In this document: positions 1 to 10,887 of the stretch, piece by piece
Layout of the letters: every line of letters begins with the position of its first letter
How positions within the stretch are numbered: position 1 is the stretch's first letter
Source of the DNA: Dipteris shenzhenensis
Taxonomy: Eukaryota > Polypodiophyta > Polypodiopsida > Gleicheniales
NCBI GenBank assembly: GCA_047967505.1
Contig: CM106538.1
Reading direction: 5' to 3' (one strand)
DNA length: 64,000 nucleotides
Made by a program: the position numbers and the translations under genes
The notes under the pieces: generated by a model
The model's input: the letters and a program-made list of their open reading frames with translations, nothing else
Databases searched by the model: none
Told to the model about the DNA's origin: nothing

Positions 1-21
1 CAGGATGGCTGCTTAGGTTTT

Positions 22-306
22 TTGGTGGACATGTACTATGATATCACTGACTTAATGAGCCACACTCCGACCTCCACCAGGACTAGATTGCAACAGGGAA
101 CTACCGATAGAGGTGGGCACATGGCAAACAAGGGCAAAGCAGCACCGGAGGGGGCCGGCGCCGCATGGGAGGACAAGTACGATGCTCTTGGTGAAGCCGG
201 AGAGGTTGCACTAAGAGGGCAGATAGCTCAGATCAATTGGCTCAAGGAGAAGACGCGGAGGCTGTGTTTTTTGTTAGAGTGCACCACTCATTCATTAGTT
301 TTCTAG
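22..306 (+). other. Unclassified short ORF at window edge
   Basis: A 94-codon open frame with no family I recognise. Its middle is rich in Gly, Ala and Glu, and its C-terminal third looks helical. It stops where a LINE-A 3' end begins. It could be a captured host fragment or a diverged transposon ORF. Nothing around it supports expression. Confidence 0.2.
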
Positions 307-426
307 CATGATGCTCGCTTAGTAGCTCCACCCTTTTGCTCATTGTATCAGGTTTTTCTTCAGTATGATAGACCTATCGGTCTTTAGCAGACTTTAATAA
401 ACTCTCTCTCTCTCTCTCTCTCTCTC
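301..426 (+). mobile_element. LINE-A 3' end, 5'-truncated, with (CT)n tail
   Basis: About 125 bp matching the 3' end of the long LINE-A copy at 21427-21550. It has the same order of landmarks: a GATGCTCG block, AGTAGCTCCACCC, a CATTGTATCAGG block, the AGACC..GGTCT hairpin (370-383), ACTTTAATAA, then a (CT)n tail at 402-426. Only the 3' UTR is present, as expected when target-primed reverse transcription stops early. The next element begins directly in the tail. Confidence 0.7.
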
Positions 427-1086
427 CACCGCTTAGCCGCTCAGCCTCTCTGCCACTTAGCCTCCCTGCATGCTCTCTTTCCGCCACCACCTTCCTGCTA
501 GCCACCTGCTAGCCTAGCCTCTCCACCCACTAGCCTCTTCATCCGCTAGCCCCCCTCTGCCTACTAGCCCCTCCACCGCCGCTTGCTATATAGCTCATCG
601 TACAGGGGGGGTTTCTGTCAGCTAACCCAGCCTCAGGCTGAGCTAAGCCCTTGGCTCAGTCTGAGGTGTTAGCTCAAATAAAGGGGTCGCTGATTGCGCA
701 AGTCTTTTTCAATATCTTTTTCAATATAGAGTTCTCGAAAACGAAGCTTTTCCCATCGACTCCAGCCACCAAGAAGCGATCCTACGTCGCCATGGCATCG
801 ACGCCTTCCCTCTATGCTCTGACTTAATCATAGATTTCAAAGTAAGCTTGATCCACATGAACGGATTTACTTCCTACAGCAAGAACTCAGAGATGCAAAG
901 CTCCGCAGATAGTTTCAGAAATGAAGAATGAAGGTAGACAAGAGGTAATACAAGAAGTCCTACAGCCATGACAATATCGACAATTGTGATCTCTAGACTG
1001 AGGTAAGAGAGCAACAAACCACAGTAAATAACAAGAAGATTTTACGCATTGGAGGACTGCAAGACAACTGCCTTAGCTGTTTTGGA

Positions 1087-1440
1087 ATGGAAGAGGAAGA
1101 GGAACACATTGATGAGAGCAAGATCATTCAACTCAAGAAGGTAGTACCACAAATCGATTGGGATGATAATGACATAAGCTTCATCACTCGAAAGGGTAAC
1201 CAGGCACAGATTTACTTCAAAGAAAAAAGCTCAAGGGTCAAGATCCTTAGACAAACCAACAAGTTGAAAGGTACTAGGATTTGGATATCTGAAGAGCTCA
1301 CTATGACCCAACTCAAACAATGAGCAAATGAACTCATCAAAGTGAAAGAAGCAAGGAAGGAAGGTAAATGGGCGGTCTACCAAGATGGGCAAGCACTGAT
1401 AAGAGATTTCAAACCTAAACCCAAAGACTCTCTGTCTTAA
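1087..1440 (+). pseudogene. HL copy 1 ORF1, C-terminal part
   Basis: C-terminal half of an L1-ORF1p-like nucleic-acid-binding protein. An open frame runs from 1087 to a TGA at 1321-1323 and continues in the same frame to TAA at 1438-1440. The TGA probably arose from CGA. Family landmarks in order: an acidic stretch, QAQIYFKEKS, ILRQTNKLKGTRIWISEEL, then ARKEGKWAVYQDG and a basic end. This basic, helix-rich end resembles the C-terminal domain of L1 ORF1 proteins. The N-terminal half, from about 790, is frameshifted. Confidence 0.6.
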
Positions 1441-1615
1441 ACTGATGTTATTCAGATCACTCTTACATAATACCTGAACGTAGTTATGTTATGCTATCAT
1501 AATAACCTGGGGCTGTTGTTGTACTCCCCCACAAACTCTCAGTCTCTAATTGATGTTGTAGCTTTTTTGGTGTGTGTATTTTGTCCCATAGACCCGCGAG
1601 GTCTTCTGAGGACGT

Positions 1616-1619
<4 letters not shown>

Positions 1620-1669
<50 letters not shown>
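1620..1669 (+). repeat. (TC)25 microsatellite tail
   Basis: Uninterrupted TC dinucleotides directly after the GACGTTAAT end of HL copy 1. It takes the place of a poly(A) tail. The next element's C-rich leader starts at its 3' edge. The Leu-Ser repeat ORFs that cross it are artefacts. Confidence 0.95.
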
Positions 1670-1671
<2 letters not shown>

Positions 1672-2270
1672 GCTCACTTAGTAGCTCCCTCCTGTCTGCT
1701 CCCCCGTCGGCTCTCCTCCGCTCCATCTCTTCCGCCCATCTGCAGCTCTTGCCCCGCCTGCAGTGCCCGCCAATAGCTGCCAGCCCCCCGCCTCGTCGTC
1801 AATAACAAACACTCCCCCCTAGTCTTCTCAAACAACAAACTAACCCTAACCCCGAGTTGGGCTAAACCCCCAACCCAACCCGGGGTTAACTAGGGGGTTC
1901 TACAGACAACCAATTATGGACTGGCCTACCCTCTCCTCCAAGTCCCCCTCAACCCCTTCAACCTCCATCAGGACTTGGTACTCTACAGTTGCAGCCATGA
2001 CACCCTCTCCTGTATGCACGCAATTACCAGTCTCAAAACGACCCATCCTTGGGCAACAAGATCAGATCTTTTATTTGTAGCAAGCAGTGAGAGAGCTATG
2101 ATTGGAACTGGCAGGAAGTAAAGGCTCGGCTTTACATTTTAGAAGGGCCTGGTAAGCCGGCAGTAATTGATGAGGCTGTAAAATCCTATAAGGATTCCCC
2201 ACGCGGCTGGTCTCTACAGTCAAAGATTTTGTTCCCATTGAAGTACAAACTGCTAAGAAGAAGCCTATGG

Positions 2271-2539
2271 CTCTGATACCATGTTAGAAAATAGGAGGGA
2301 ATGAATCACTCAAACCTCCACCCAAGATCTCTCCAACTCTTACACACTCAACTCAGATAGATGATCACAGATGCAAGTAACACACACTCAGAAATAAATG
2401 TAGACGGAGAGAGAGAAAGTATATTCATCCACCAGATGGTGGGCAGAAAATAACTCCAAGGGAGCAATACAAAAACACAGCAGAGTGCTGGAGAAAACTG
2501 ATGGACTCTTTCTCTCACAAGTCTCCCTGTATCCTCCAT
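2271..2539 (-). mobile_element. Copia-type LTR remnant, minus orientation
   Basis: GGCTCTGATACCA followed by TGTTAGAAAATAGG is the mirror of an LTR ending in ..TCTAACA followed by the initiator-Met tRNA primer-binding site TGGTATCAGAGC, the usual Ty1/copia arrangement. The LTR-like sequence runs to about 2539 and then joins an L1 fragment. No internal coding region remains, and the other boundary is not defined. Confidence 0.45.
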
Positions 2540-2750
2540 TCATATGGCCATAAAAGTATGTACGGTATCTGTCCAGATACTAGCCAAAGTGTGCGAGGGA
2601 TGAACCTGAGTACCCTCCATAGCCTCTGTACATCTGGCCCTCCAGATATGCCAGGATGCTATGCTCGCTAAAATCTCCCAAGAAGTATCCACCGAGACAT
2701 GTACATCTGTAAAAGGAAGGTGTGGTACCACATCCAACGAACAGGACTTA
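2540..2750 (-). mobile_element. Fragment of L1 3' region
   Basis: About 200 bp similar to 36345-36575 in the L1 at 36.1-42.5 kb. It encodes a remnant of the same C-terminal segment (SWEILASI..WHIWRxRCTEA, minus strand, 2540-2755). It is a diverged piece inside HL copy 2. Confidence 0.5.
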
Positions 2751-2985
2751 ATCAAAGAGTTTAAATCAAAACCAAAAGACTCTCAGTGTTAAACTGATGT
2801 ATGGCTGATTACTCTTTCAGCCTATTATGTAGGTACTCCAAATAAATTGGGGTTGCTTTTGCACTCCTTGGGAGCTGCCATGTGCCCTCCCTAAAGCAAA
2901 TGTACTAGAGGGTTTCTTGCTGTCCCATAGATCTTTTGGTCTCCAATGGACATTAATAGACTCTCTCTCTCTCTCTCTCTCTCTC

Positions 2986-4170
2986 CCCTCGCTTAGCCTA
3001 ACCTAGCTCCTCCCCTCCCCTTCCTGCTGCAGTAGCACTGGCGTACACAGCAGCAAGGCAAGGCGGCGTCGCACATAGCAGCAGGGTGGGTGCATAGGCA
3101 GGTCGTGACACTAGAGTCAAGTCGCAGTGGGGGGGTTAGGTCCAAGGAGCAGGTCGCCAACTTAGGGAGGGCACAAACAGCAGCCCATTCTCAGGCCCAG
3201 GTTGAGTTGATCCTTGGGCTCAGTCTGGGGTGTTAGAGATAGCAAAGGGGCAAATGACTCACAGACCGTCGTGGAATTCTCGAAGGCCTCCATGGTGAAG
3301 AAATCTATTATCTCGACCCCAACCTTGACCCCTTCAACGAAGAAACTCTCCTTTGCTGCCATTACTGGTTTTGCCCCTACTCCCTCTCCTTATGATCTGA
3401 ATTATCAAAGGCAACGTAGCAAACTCATAGGCTTGAACCTACAGGAACAAGTTTATTATTTACAACAAGAACTCAGAGAGGCTAAAGGCTCGACTCACCT
3501 CTCTGGGGATGAAAGTTTTCAGAAAACAAAGGAAAACAGGAAATCATACATGAAGTATTATAGATACAAAGTGAAGCAGCGCTCGAGCCAAAGCTGGTAA
3601 CCAAAGTCCTGGACTTGGTTACCACTCAGGTCAAATCAGTAAAACAGGAAATTACAGCAAAAAAGGACAACAAAATCAACACATGGGATGCTTATGAAGA
3701 ATTACAAGAACAGAAAAAAAGGCTAATAACAACCATATTCTACGCATAGGAGGATTACCTGGGGGCTGGCAGGATGGGAGCATGGCAGAAAAGTTGGAGC
3801 ATGTCACTGAAGCAACCCCCTAGATTGAATGGGACTCAAAAGATATGGTTGGTGTCCTCCAACAAGGGACTTAAGCCCAATTAACTCTGAAGGACAAGTT
3901 AGCAAGAAGCAAACTTCTTAAGCAAACCAACAAATTAAGAGGTAGCAAGATATGGATCTCAGAGGAGGTCACCCCGATTCAGCTCAAGATGAAAGCCACA
4001 GAAATAGCTAAAGTGAAAGAAGCTCGCAGGAAAAGGGCTGTTTACAGGTATAATAACCCTGAGCTGAGATGCCATGTGCACTTCTCGACCCTCTGGTTTA
4101 TCCAGGTGTTGTTAGTCATCTTTTTTGGTGTGTGCTTTGTCCGATAGACCCACTGAGGACGTTAATATAA
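2986..4170 (+). mobile_element. HL copy 3
   Basis: It begins at the end of the (CT)n tail of HL copy 2 with CCTCGCTTAGCC leader units. A hairpin sits at about 3190-3237, ORF1 spans 3292-4075, and the 3' end (about 4145-4165) has a shortened hairpin, GACCCACTGAGGACGTTAATA. Its 3' end runs into a short LINE-A segment that was later hit by the gypsy element. Confidence 0.6.
3292..4075 (+). pseudogene. HL copy 3 ORF1
   Basis: The best-preserved N-terminal half of this ORF1. ATG at 3292 opens 103 codons to 3600: a Ser/Thr/Pro segment, a YDLNYQRQRSKL motif, then LQEQVYYLQQELREAKG, a probable start of a coiled coil. Further frames carry ILRIGGLPGGWQDG (an RRM-like opening), KLLKQTNKLRGSKIWISEEV and KVKEARR, so the full L1-ORF1p-like order is present: N-terminal tail, coiled coil, RRM-like, C-terminal domain. 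At least one frameshift near 3600 and stops near 3823 and 3873 break it. Confidence 0.6.
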
Positions 4171-4195
4171 TGTATATATAGCTCATCATACATGT

Positions 4196-4848
4196 TGATA
4201 AGGGAAAAAAAGGAAAGACAACCAGGAATTATGTACTTCACCACGTCAGATAGGTGAGACTTCATAGGGATCAGCTGCAATGTGGACTCGTAGATGATGA
4301 GCTTATGAACCAGATTCCAGAGTATGTGTCTTTGTACTAGGCACCGAGACAACCCCCCACAAAAAAACTGACTGAACATGGATCACACAGACTCAAAGAG
4401 AGCCAAAAGACTACACAGCCCGAAACAGATAAACTTAGAACTGAACTTCCCCCCAAGACTTAGAGAACAGTCAGCCTCAGAATACTATAAACCCACAGCC
4501 CACACTCCTAAGCTTCCATCAAGGACAATAGTACGCAACTCTCCCCAAAGCTGCAGTCAATGACCAAAGAGTGAAAGGGACTGGCATAACAGATTGCATC
4601 AACCATCTCTGCCTTACAAATCCACTTCCAGCGTATGTATCCTTCTCCTGCCCACAGAGTACTCCACGCTCATACTTCACGTCGCCAACAATCCTTCAGA
4701 TGATTTGAACCAGCCCATACATTCTTCGTATCAGCTCACGTGCAAACAACGACCGTCCTGCCTGTGAGGTAACCTTGCTCAGCCAACTACAAACAGATTG
4801 CCATCTCTGGGAACCTCCAGCACCAAGGCCTTCTCGGCATCACCGGGC
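4196..4848 (-). repeat. Gypsy 3' LTR, truncated
   Basis: Nearly identical to the distal part of the right LTR (about 9263-9913). Identity stops near 4848, where internal sequence follows directly. About 970 bp of LTR sequence present on the right are absent here, together with any polypurine tract. The deletion must postdate integration. Confidence 0.8.
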
Positions 4849-5129
4849 TTTGCATATAAGATTTGCATTTCTTTAGAGATATCCTCATCCATGAGGTCTT
4901 CCGGCTTGTCTGGTTTCATCACAGTAGGTCCACAGCTGCCTACACTCATGATCCTATGAAAGTATTTCTTTAGTCTGAAGCCATTGACTGTATTCTTATG
5001 CTGCTGACCATCCAAATTCTCAAGTTGATATGAGCCATTTTTGAATTTCTTCGTCACACAAAAAGGTCCATCCCATTTGGCCACAAATTTCTTCTTGAAG
5101 GTAGAATCCAGACTACTGTTGTATCTCAA
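4779..5129 (-). pseudogene. Gypsy integrase C-terminal region
   Basis: The 116 codons include KFVAKWDGPFCVTKKFKNGS and YQLENLDG, the small beta-barrel end typical of gypsy integrases, followed by an acidic tail. The last 25 or so residues read across the deletion junction into the truncated LTR, so the native C-terminus is lost. A TAG near 5186 separates it from the main integrase frame. Confidence 0.75.
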
Positions 5130-5183
5130 AACTAGATCACCCTCCTTGATTTTCTTATCCCTGAATTTCCTGTTTGCTCTCTT

Positions 5184-7217
5184 CTAATTCTCCTCTTGAA
5201 TTAAAGCATAATGTTCCACCGCCTTTTGTCTATCTAGTTGTGCTTCCCGCAAATCCAATAACCGGTTCTGGAAAGTAGAATTTGAATCCTTGTTTATCTT
5301 CATTAACATCTGTAATGTAGGAATTTCTACTTCCAAGGGTAATAGAGCTTCTTTCCTGTAAACAAGATGAAATGGTGAAAATTGGGTGCCTTCTTTTACT
5401 GCAACTCTGTAAGCCCATAAAGCCCAATGCAAAGCAAGGTCCCACTCCTTCTCATGTGTTCTCATGATCTTTCCCATGATATTAGTACACACACCATTAA
5501 AATTTTCATTCATCTTATTACATTGGGGATAATAGGGACTTGCATATCTGTGTTTAATCTTCAGCTTTCCACATAATAAATCCATTAGTTCACTCCTGAA
5601 ACCTGGACCTCTATCATAAAGCAACTCCAGTGGCACACCAAATCTACAGCAAATATCTTCATACACAAATTTACATACAGATTTCGCATTGACAGCCCGT
5701 ACTGCTTGTGCTTCAGCCCATCTCGTCAAATAATCCACAGCTATCAGCACATAACAATTTCCCCTAGCTATCATGGGTAGAGGACTGATGGCATCTATTC
5801 CCCATTTCTCAAAAATATTACAAGCAAACATGATATTTCTGAGTTCTGGATGTAAGATCCTCTTACTCATCTGCTGACACTGTAGGCATGACCTGCACCA
5901 ATGTCTTATGTCTCTCTGGAGGGATGGCCACACATACCCTTCTGTAAGTATTTTCCTCAGCATGATTTTGAAAGCAAAATGTCCTCCATATACTCCCTCA
6001 TGATTAGCTTGTAGAATATGAAAAACTTCCTCATGCCAGGGAATTCTTCTGAGCACCAGATCTGCCCCTTTCATGTAAAGAACATCATCTATCAGACAAT
6101 AAGAAGTACAGCTTTTAATAAATCTGTATTTTCTTTGTTTCGGAACTTCTTCAGGCACTTTACCAATTAACAGGAAGCTTTCCTCACAAGCTAATGTCTC
6201 CCTTCCTTTGTATAAGGGCTCCTGTACTCCTACTGCATCAACATAAGCTGCTGTAATTTCCTGTGCAGCATCATGTGCATTTACATTCTTACCTCTTTTA
6301 ATATGTTGGAGTGTCCAGGCATCCAATTGATTTAACAGTTTCTTCACCGCACTTATCCATCTCTTCAAATGAACATGCTTAACCTTCCAGACACCTAAAA
6401 TTTTCTTCACAACCAACATAGCATCTCCCTTAATCATGAGTCTCTTAATACCCAGACTAACGCATACTTTCAAACCTTCGAAGAGGGCTGCATATTCAGC
6501 TTCATTATTACTGCTGGCTTCGAGCTGAATTCCCATTTTCCGAATCTCCTTTCCTCCAGGATCATAAATGACAATTCCTCCTGTACTTTTATTTAAACTT
6601 TTTTTGTAAGATCCATCAAAGTGTAAAACAAATGCATCCTCTAGTACTTTTTCTTCATTCATGTCAGTGTTCTTCTCCACATGTTCAACTAAAATAGGTC
6701 CTTCCTTATAGGTGAGGAGATCAGCCAAGGAAGCTCTGGTAGAGTTCTCAACCAAGAAGGTAAAAGAGTACTCCTGTAACTCTACTATCCATTTAATCAT
6801 GCTTCTGGAGATGTTTGTACTATTCAACATATGAGGCAGTAGTGAACATGAGGTGAGAACCACAAAAGGCCTGGACAATAGATAAGATCGAAATCTCCTA
6901 CAGACATACAAGAGGCTAGCCAGGACCAATTCAGCCACTGAATACTTCCTTTCTACTTCACTCTTCACCCTGCTGGCATAACAGACTGGCCTCATATATC
7001 TGGAACCCTCTCCCTGTTGCAAAAGAATGTCACCGAACCCTGCTGCCCCCACAAAATCTACCTGTGAATCCTCATCTACCAAATCCACCAATGCTATTGT
7101 TCCTCCATCACTTTCTGAAGTCACCGAGCTCTCATTCTCACTGCTGGTTTCACTTCTCTCTTCCTCTTCACTTGCTGAATCTGAAACTTCAGCCCTGCTC
7201 ACCATATCAAAATTCAA
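5184..7217 (-). pseudogene. Gypsy pol: RNase H and integrase
   Basis: The 677 codons read, in order: an acidic Ser/Glu linker; the tethered RNase H following RT (PVCYASRVKSEVERKYSVAE); a second RNase H-like segment (FVLHFDGSYKKSLNK; NNEAEYAALFEGL); the HHCC finger (HEGVYGGHF..CRSCLQCQQ); and the integrase core (WGIDAISP, LYDRGPGF, then NENFNG for the catalytic Glu region). The frame is continuous with the protease at 7254-7595 apart from one TAG at 7254-7256. The roughly 250-residue RT fingers and palm expected between protease and RNase H are missing. Confidence 0.85.
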
Positions 7218-7253
7218 TTTCTTCCCATTCGAATGTACGGAAAAGATTCCTCT

Positions 7254-7595
7254 CTACCAATTCTGAATTGCACCTACCTTCCTCAACCACGGCCTTCCAA
7301 GAATCAAAGGATAGGCTCCCAACCCCGCAGGCATCATGTGACAATCCACTCGACATGAAACACTGAATGCCTCAACCTCCAGGCTAGGTACTATCCCTAA
7401 AGTCTTCACCTTGGAGTGGTTTGTTATTTTGATGCGATAACTAGAGAAGCGGGGTATCTTCAGTCCTAATCTCTCCACACAGGCCTGGGTAATCACACAA
7501 ATCTGTGCACCCCCATCTATATAGGCCTCTCCAAAACCCTTTCCTTTATGCCAGGCTTCTACAGCGGGTATTTTTAAGCTTTGGGCATAGACCAA
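7254..7595 (-). pseudogene. Gypsy aspartic protease
   Basis: Retropepsin-like domain: AYIDGGAQICVIT is the catalytic D-[ST]-G site in altered form (DGG), and LILGRPWLRKVGAIQNW is the usual end of gypsy proteases. The TAG after QNW is in frame with the downstream pol frame. A frameshift near 7590 separates it from the gag-side frame (7546-7842). Confidence 0.75.
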
Positions 7596-8336
7596 TCATT
7601 TGGGCAAATGTAATGTCTGGTTTCCTCGCTGAAAGATCTTCCACCAAATCATAATCTCCCTGCTCCTTCCCCATGGGATAATCTGTAGTTCTGTACTTCC
7701 TTTTGGGCTTCCTGCTCTTCTTCTTTTGGTAGGTCATCATCTTCTCATACTGCTTCCCCTTCTTTGCACTTGGACCAACCTCCTCTTCTCTATCTCTCTT
7801 CCCTAATGGCATGACATCTTTAACTTCCTCCAACTCCAACAAGCCAAATGTAACTGCCTTACCTTTCCCTTTCTCTTCTGCAGTGGCTTTACGGTTTCAG
7901 AGGTACTAGGCTGACCTGCATCTTTTACTTCTACACTATGATCATTCACCCTATTATTTAACCCTGTTGGCAATGGATAAACATCACCTCCAGCACGAGG
8001 AGGCTTATCATAGTGTGTGCTGTAATGTCCCCACTCTCCACAATTAAAGCACTGGACACAAGGTGCAAATGACCCTTGACCTCGTCGTGCCTGCTACGGG
8101 CCTGAATTATTTGAAGAAGGCATGCTGCCTCTGCCATAACCACTCGATGATCTATCTCTTCCCCTACCGTTCATCAAATTCAAACTCAAACTCTTCATAA
8201 ACTCCGACATTTCATGAATTTCTTCTTTTATATTCTCCTCCTTCCTGACTTCTGGCTTCTGTATTTCTGGCTTCACATGAGAGATAATTTCAGGCACATG
8301 CTGAACCATTGGCATCTCTTGCATCATTTGTGACAA
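7546..8336 (-). pseudogene. Gypsy gag C-terminal / zinc-knuckle region
   Basis: Fragmented frames (7546-7842, 7958-8143, 8094-8336) hold a Lys/Arg-rich stretch and a degenerate knuckle, CFNCGEWGHY, at about 8000-8050. The knuckle's last Cys is not preserved. The region sits between the gag core and the protease. Frameshifts and stops break it throughout. Confidence 0.5.
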
Positions 8337-8502
8337 TCTTATCTACTTCCTCTCCTTCTCTTTTGCTACCTTGAGAGCATCCTCATAAGTGACCAGCTCT
8401 TTACATTCAATCTTTATCCTAATCTCCGGCTTCAGACCAGCAACAAACCTATCCTTTTTTATGACTCTGGGGGAAACTTCAGGTAATAAGGCCACCTGCC
8501 AT

Positions 8503-8913
8503 TTATTCCACAACAGTGAACTTACCTACATACTCATCCACTAACTGAGTCTGCTGTTGCTGCAATAAACATAGCTCTCTCCAAATGCCATCAGGATCTC
8601 TAACACACATAAACTTGTCCAGGAAAGCTGTCCTCACCTCTGGATAAGTCGGGTTTCTGTGAGCACCCTGATCATCACGCATCCTTGTAGAGAAAGTCTG
8701 CAGCCAAGTTCTCGCTTCTCCCAACAGACAAAAGGATAGAATCTGAAGAAGGACTTCTGGAGCATTCTTGTCTTTAATAAGAGTTGTGAACTCCAAGCAC
8801 TCTAAAAACCTCTCTGGGTCTTCATTGGGCAACCCGTGAAATCGAGGAAATTCATGAGCCATCTCTCCTCTTGATAAACTTATCTCAAACACACTTTCAA
8901 CCAGAAATACCAC
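8503..8913 (-). pseudogene. Gypsy gag core
   Basis: A 136-codon fragment of the retrotransposon gag family: FPRFHGLPNEDPERFLECLE, then LLGEARTWLQTF, then FLDKFM and LCLLQQQQTQLVDEYVGKF. These are standard landmarks of plant gypsy gag. It is the capsid-like structural protein of the element. Confidence 0.75.
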
Positions 8914-9237
8914 CCAACCTCTTCTGGAAAGAAAACAAAAATAATCACTCTACCGAAGAAAACTTGCCCTGCATTTGACTGGCATTCTTCTTCCTAAGAG
9001 CAATCACTTTCAAAGCCTTTTGAACCTTAGCACGGAGACGTATCAGAAGTTCAACATCAAGGCATCTATCTCTCCTATGTCGACACTCCCCACATAACTC
9101 ACAATGAATCGCTCTCATGCGAGGCTTTGTCTTCATAGTTTCAATCCCTAACCACACAGAAATTCAAGCAACATTCCCCGGCCAATCTTCTAGGCCGTTT
9201 TGTCTTGAGTACCCAATCTCAATTCAAAACTCCTCCT

Positions 9238-9257
9238 GTCCCCAGCAGGATCGCCAA
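9238..9257 (-). promoter_or_regulatory. Gypsy primer-binding site
   Basis: Read on the minus strand, TGGCGATCCTGCTGGGGAC lies just inside the right LTR. It resembles the TGGCGCCGTTGCCGGGGAC type of site used by several plant gypsy lineages, with substitutions. This fixes the right repeat as the 5' LTR. Confidence 0.55.
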
Positions 9258-9262
9258 AAAGA

Positions 9263-10887
9263 TGATGAGGAAAAAAAGGAAAGACAACCAGGAATTATGT
9301 ACTTCACCACGTCAGATAGGTGAGACTTCATAGGGATCAGCTGCAATGTGGACTCGTAGATGATGAGCTTATGAACCAGATTCCAGAGTATGTGTCTTTG
9401 TACTAGGCACCGAGACAAACCCCCACAAAAAAACTGACTGAACATGGATCACACAGACTCAAAGAGAGCCAAAAGACTACACAGCCCGAAACAGATAAAC
9501 TTAGAACTGAACTTCCCCCCAAGACTTAGAGAACAGTCAGCCTCAGAATACTATAAACCCACAGCCCACACTCCTAAGCTTCCATCAAGGACAACAGTAC
9601 GCAACTCTCCCCAAAGCTGCAGTCAACGACCAAAGAGTGAAAGGGATTGGCATAACAGATCGCATCAACCATCTCTGCCTTACAAATCCACTTCCAGCGT
9701 ATGTATCCTTCTCCTGCCCACAGAGTACTCCACGCTCTTACTTCACGTCGCCAACAGTCCTTCAGATGATTTGAACCAGCCCATACATTCTTCGTATCAG
9801 CTCACGTGCAAACAACGACCGTCCTGCCTATGAGGTAACCTTGCTCAGCCAACTACAAACAGATTGCCATCTCTGGGAACCTCCAGCACCAAGGCCTTCT
9901 CGGCATCACTGGGCATCTGTTTGGCCAAAGCCTTTCTACGGTCAGCCTTGAAACAAACGTGTACCCTGAATTACAGTCAGCCCATGCCTTCAGATTTCGT
10001 GGAGCTCACCAACATCCGTCGCCCAACCTCTCCTTCAACCACACTATCAACACACAGCCAAAATTCAGAAAACAAGACCTCGGTAAGCGCAACCTGCACC
10101 ACCAAGCTCATCATCACTGAGCACCTAGAGTCCATTTGTGCCAAGCATGCAGTCGAAATTCCTCATCCCGTCACGTACGTAGATCTTCACACACCTTTTG
10201 CTTATGCACACCCTCTCTTTCATCTACCAAAGACTCTCTCTTCGTCCAGCCTTCTCTTCAAGGAGCCCCCAAGTGCAACGTAGATCCTTCTAGCGCAAAA
10301 CCGAATCAGCTCCCATGTGCAGGATGCCTTCCCAATCAGTCCAACCACCTCAGCCTAATTTGCCACCTCATCAGTGACATTTTACCACTCCCATTTAAAA
10401 AATGCAAATATCCCCCCAAGGCACATTAAATGCACATTTTGGACCTTTAGTCACACAATTCCCACACACATTAGCATGCACATTAAAGCTTGCATGCACC
10501 CCTGTACACACACATGAAAAGCCCCTTGACGTGGGCACCAAAACATGTCAAATTCTCGTAACATGCAAGTGCACATTGACTCAGGAAAATATAAAAAAAC
10601 CCTTCATGACTTGACTTTACATGACCCCAAAAACATTTCACTTGACCACACACTGGACACCCTTGCTCTGGAAGTCTGGTACAACCACATTGCATTTCAT
10701 CATTTCCCATGAAGTCCCTGCAAAACATACTTTATTGTCTCAAAAAACTGTACATCAGTCCATTATGCTTGTGAAAGAAAAATCCACAAATGCCAAAATC
10801 CCACACCTACCCTAGATGTGTACAACTATGTGCCTACCCACAGCTATATACAGTGCTCAAAAACTTGATACAGATTTTGTCCTATCA
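9263..10887 (-). repeat. Gypsy 5' LTR, full length
   Basis: About 1.62 kb between TGATGAGG (inner edge) and CCTATCA (outer edge). It contains no conserved ORF. The + strand ORFs crossing it (9444-10815) are chance frames. Confidence 0.7.

Larger units (their letters stand above)
427..1669 (+). mobile_element. Half-LINE (HL) copy 1, ORF1-only
   Basis: Element of about 1.24 kb. It has a pyrimidine-rich leader with repeated CGCTTAGCC/GCTAGCC units (427-600), a stem-loop at about 622-673, an ORF1 remnant ending near 1440, a 3' UTR, the hairpin AGACCCGCGAGGTCT (1590-1604), GACGTTAAT, and a (TC)25 tail. No endonuclease or RT is encoded. It starts inside the (CT)n tail of the preceding LINE-A fragment. 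Related copies lie at 1670-2985, 2986-4170, 12125-15687, 31425-43258 (minus) and 60838-61470. The partner that moves it is inferred to be LINE-A because the 3' ends match. Confidence 0.7.
1670..2985 (+). mobile_element. HL copy 2, split by an LTR and an L1 fragment
   Basis: The leader and hairpin (1842-1893, arms TAACCCC..GGGTTGG / CCAACCC..GGGGTTA) are followed by a decayed ORF1 up to about 2270. Foreign sequence occupies 2271-2750. The element resumes with the ORF1 end (about 2755-2792) and a 3' UTR closely similar to those at 21560-21740 and 61240-61470. It ends with a hairpin near 2919-2942, GACATTAATAGA and (CT)n at 2961-2985. Both coding halves are badly eroded, so this is an old copy. 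Confidence 0.6.
4196..10887 (-). mobile_element. Ty3/gypsy retrotransposon lacking the RT core
   Basis: Minus-strand element bounded by repeats at 4196-4848 and 9263-10887, ending TGATA..TATCA. From right to left: 5' LTR, PBS, gag (8503-8913), a low-complexity/zinc-knuckle region, protease (7254-7595), RNase H and integrase (5184-7217), integrase C-terminus (4779-5129), and a truncated 3' LTR. I find no RT palm between protease and RNase H. I count about ten substitutions over about 645 bp of shared LTR, so insertion is recent. The flanks (ACATGT left, ACATTT right) suggest an imperfect duplication inside a LINE-A fragment. Confidence 0.85.

Noticed and set aside
1486-1805. ORFs rich in Leu-Ser across (TC)n
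   Set aside because: Translation of a dinucleotide repeat, open in several frames. No protein evidence.
1838-1895. TAACCCTAACCCC, telomere-like
   Set aside because: Only one or two units, and it forms one arm of the HL 5' hairpin seen in other copies without telomere similarity.
9444-10815. Plus-strand ORFs in the gypsy 5' LTR
   Set aside because: They lie antisense to the element in non-coding LTR. The left LTR copy has different stops.
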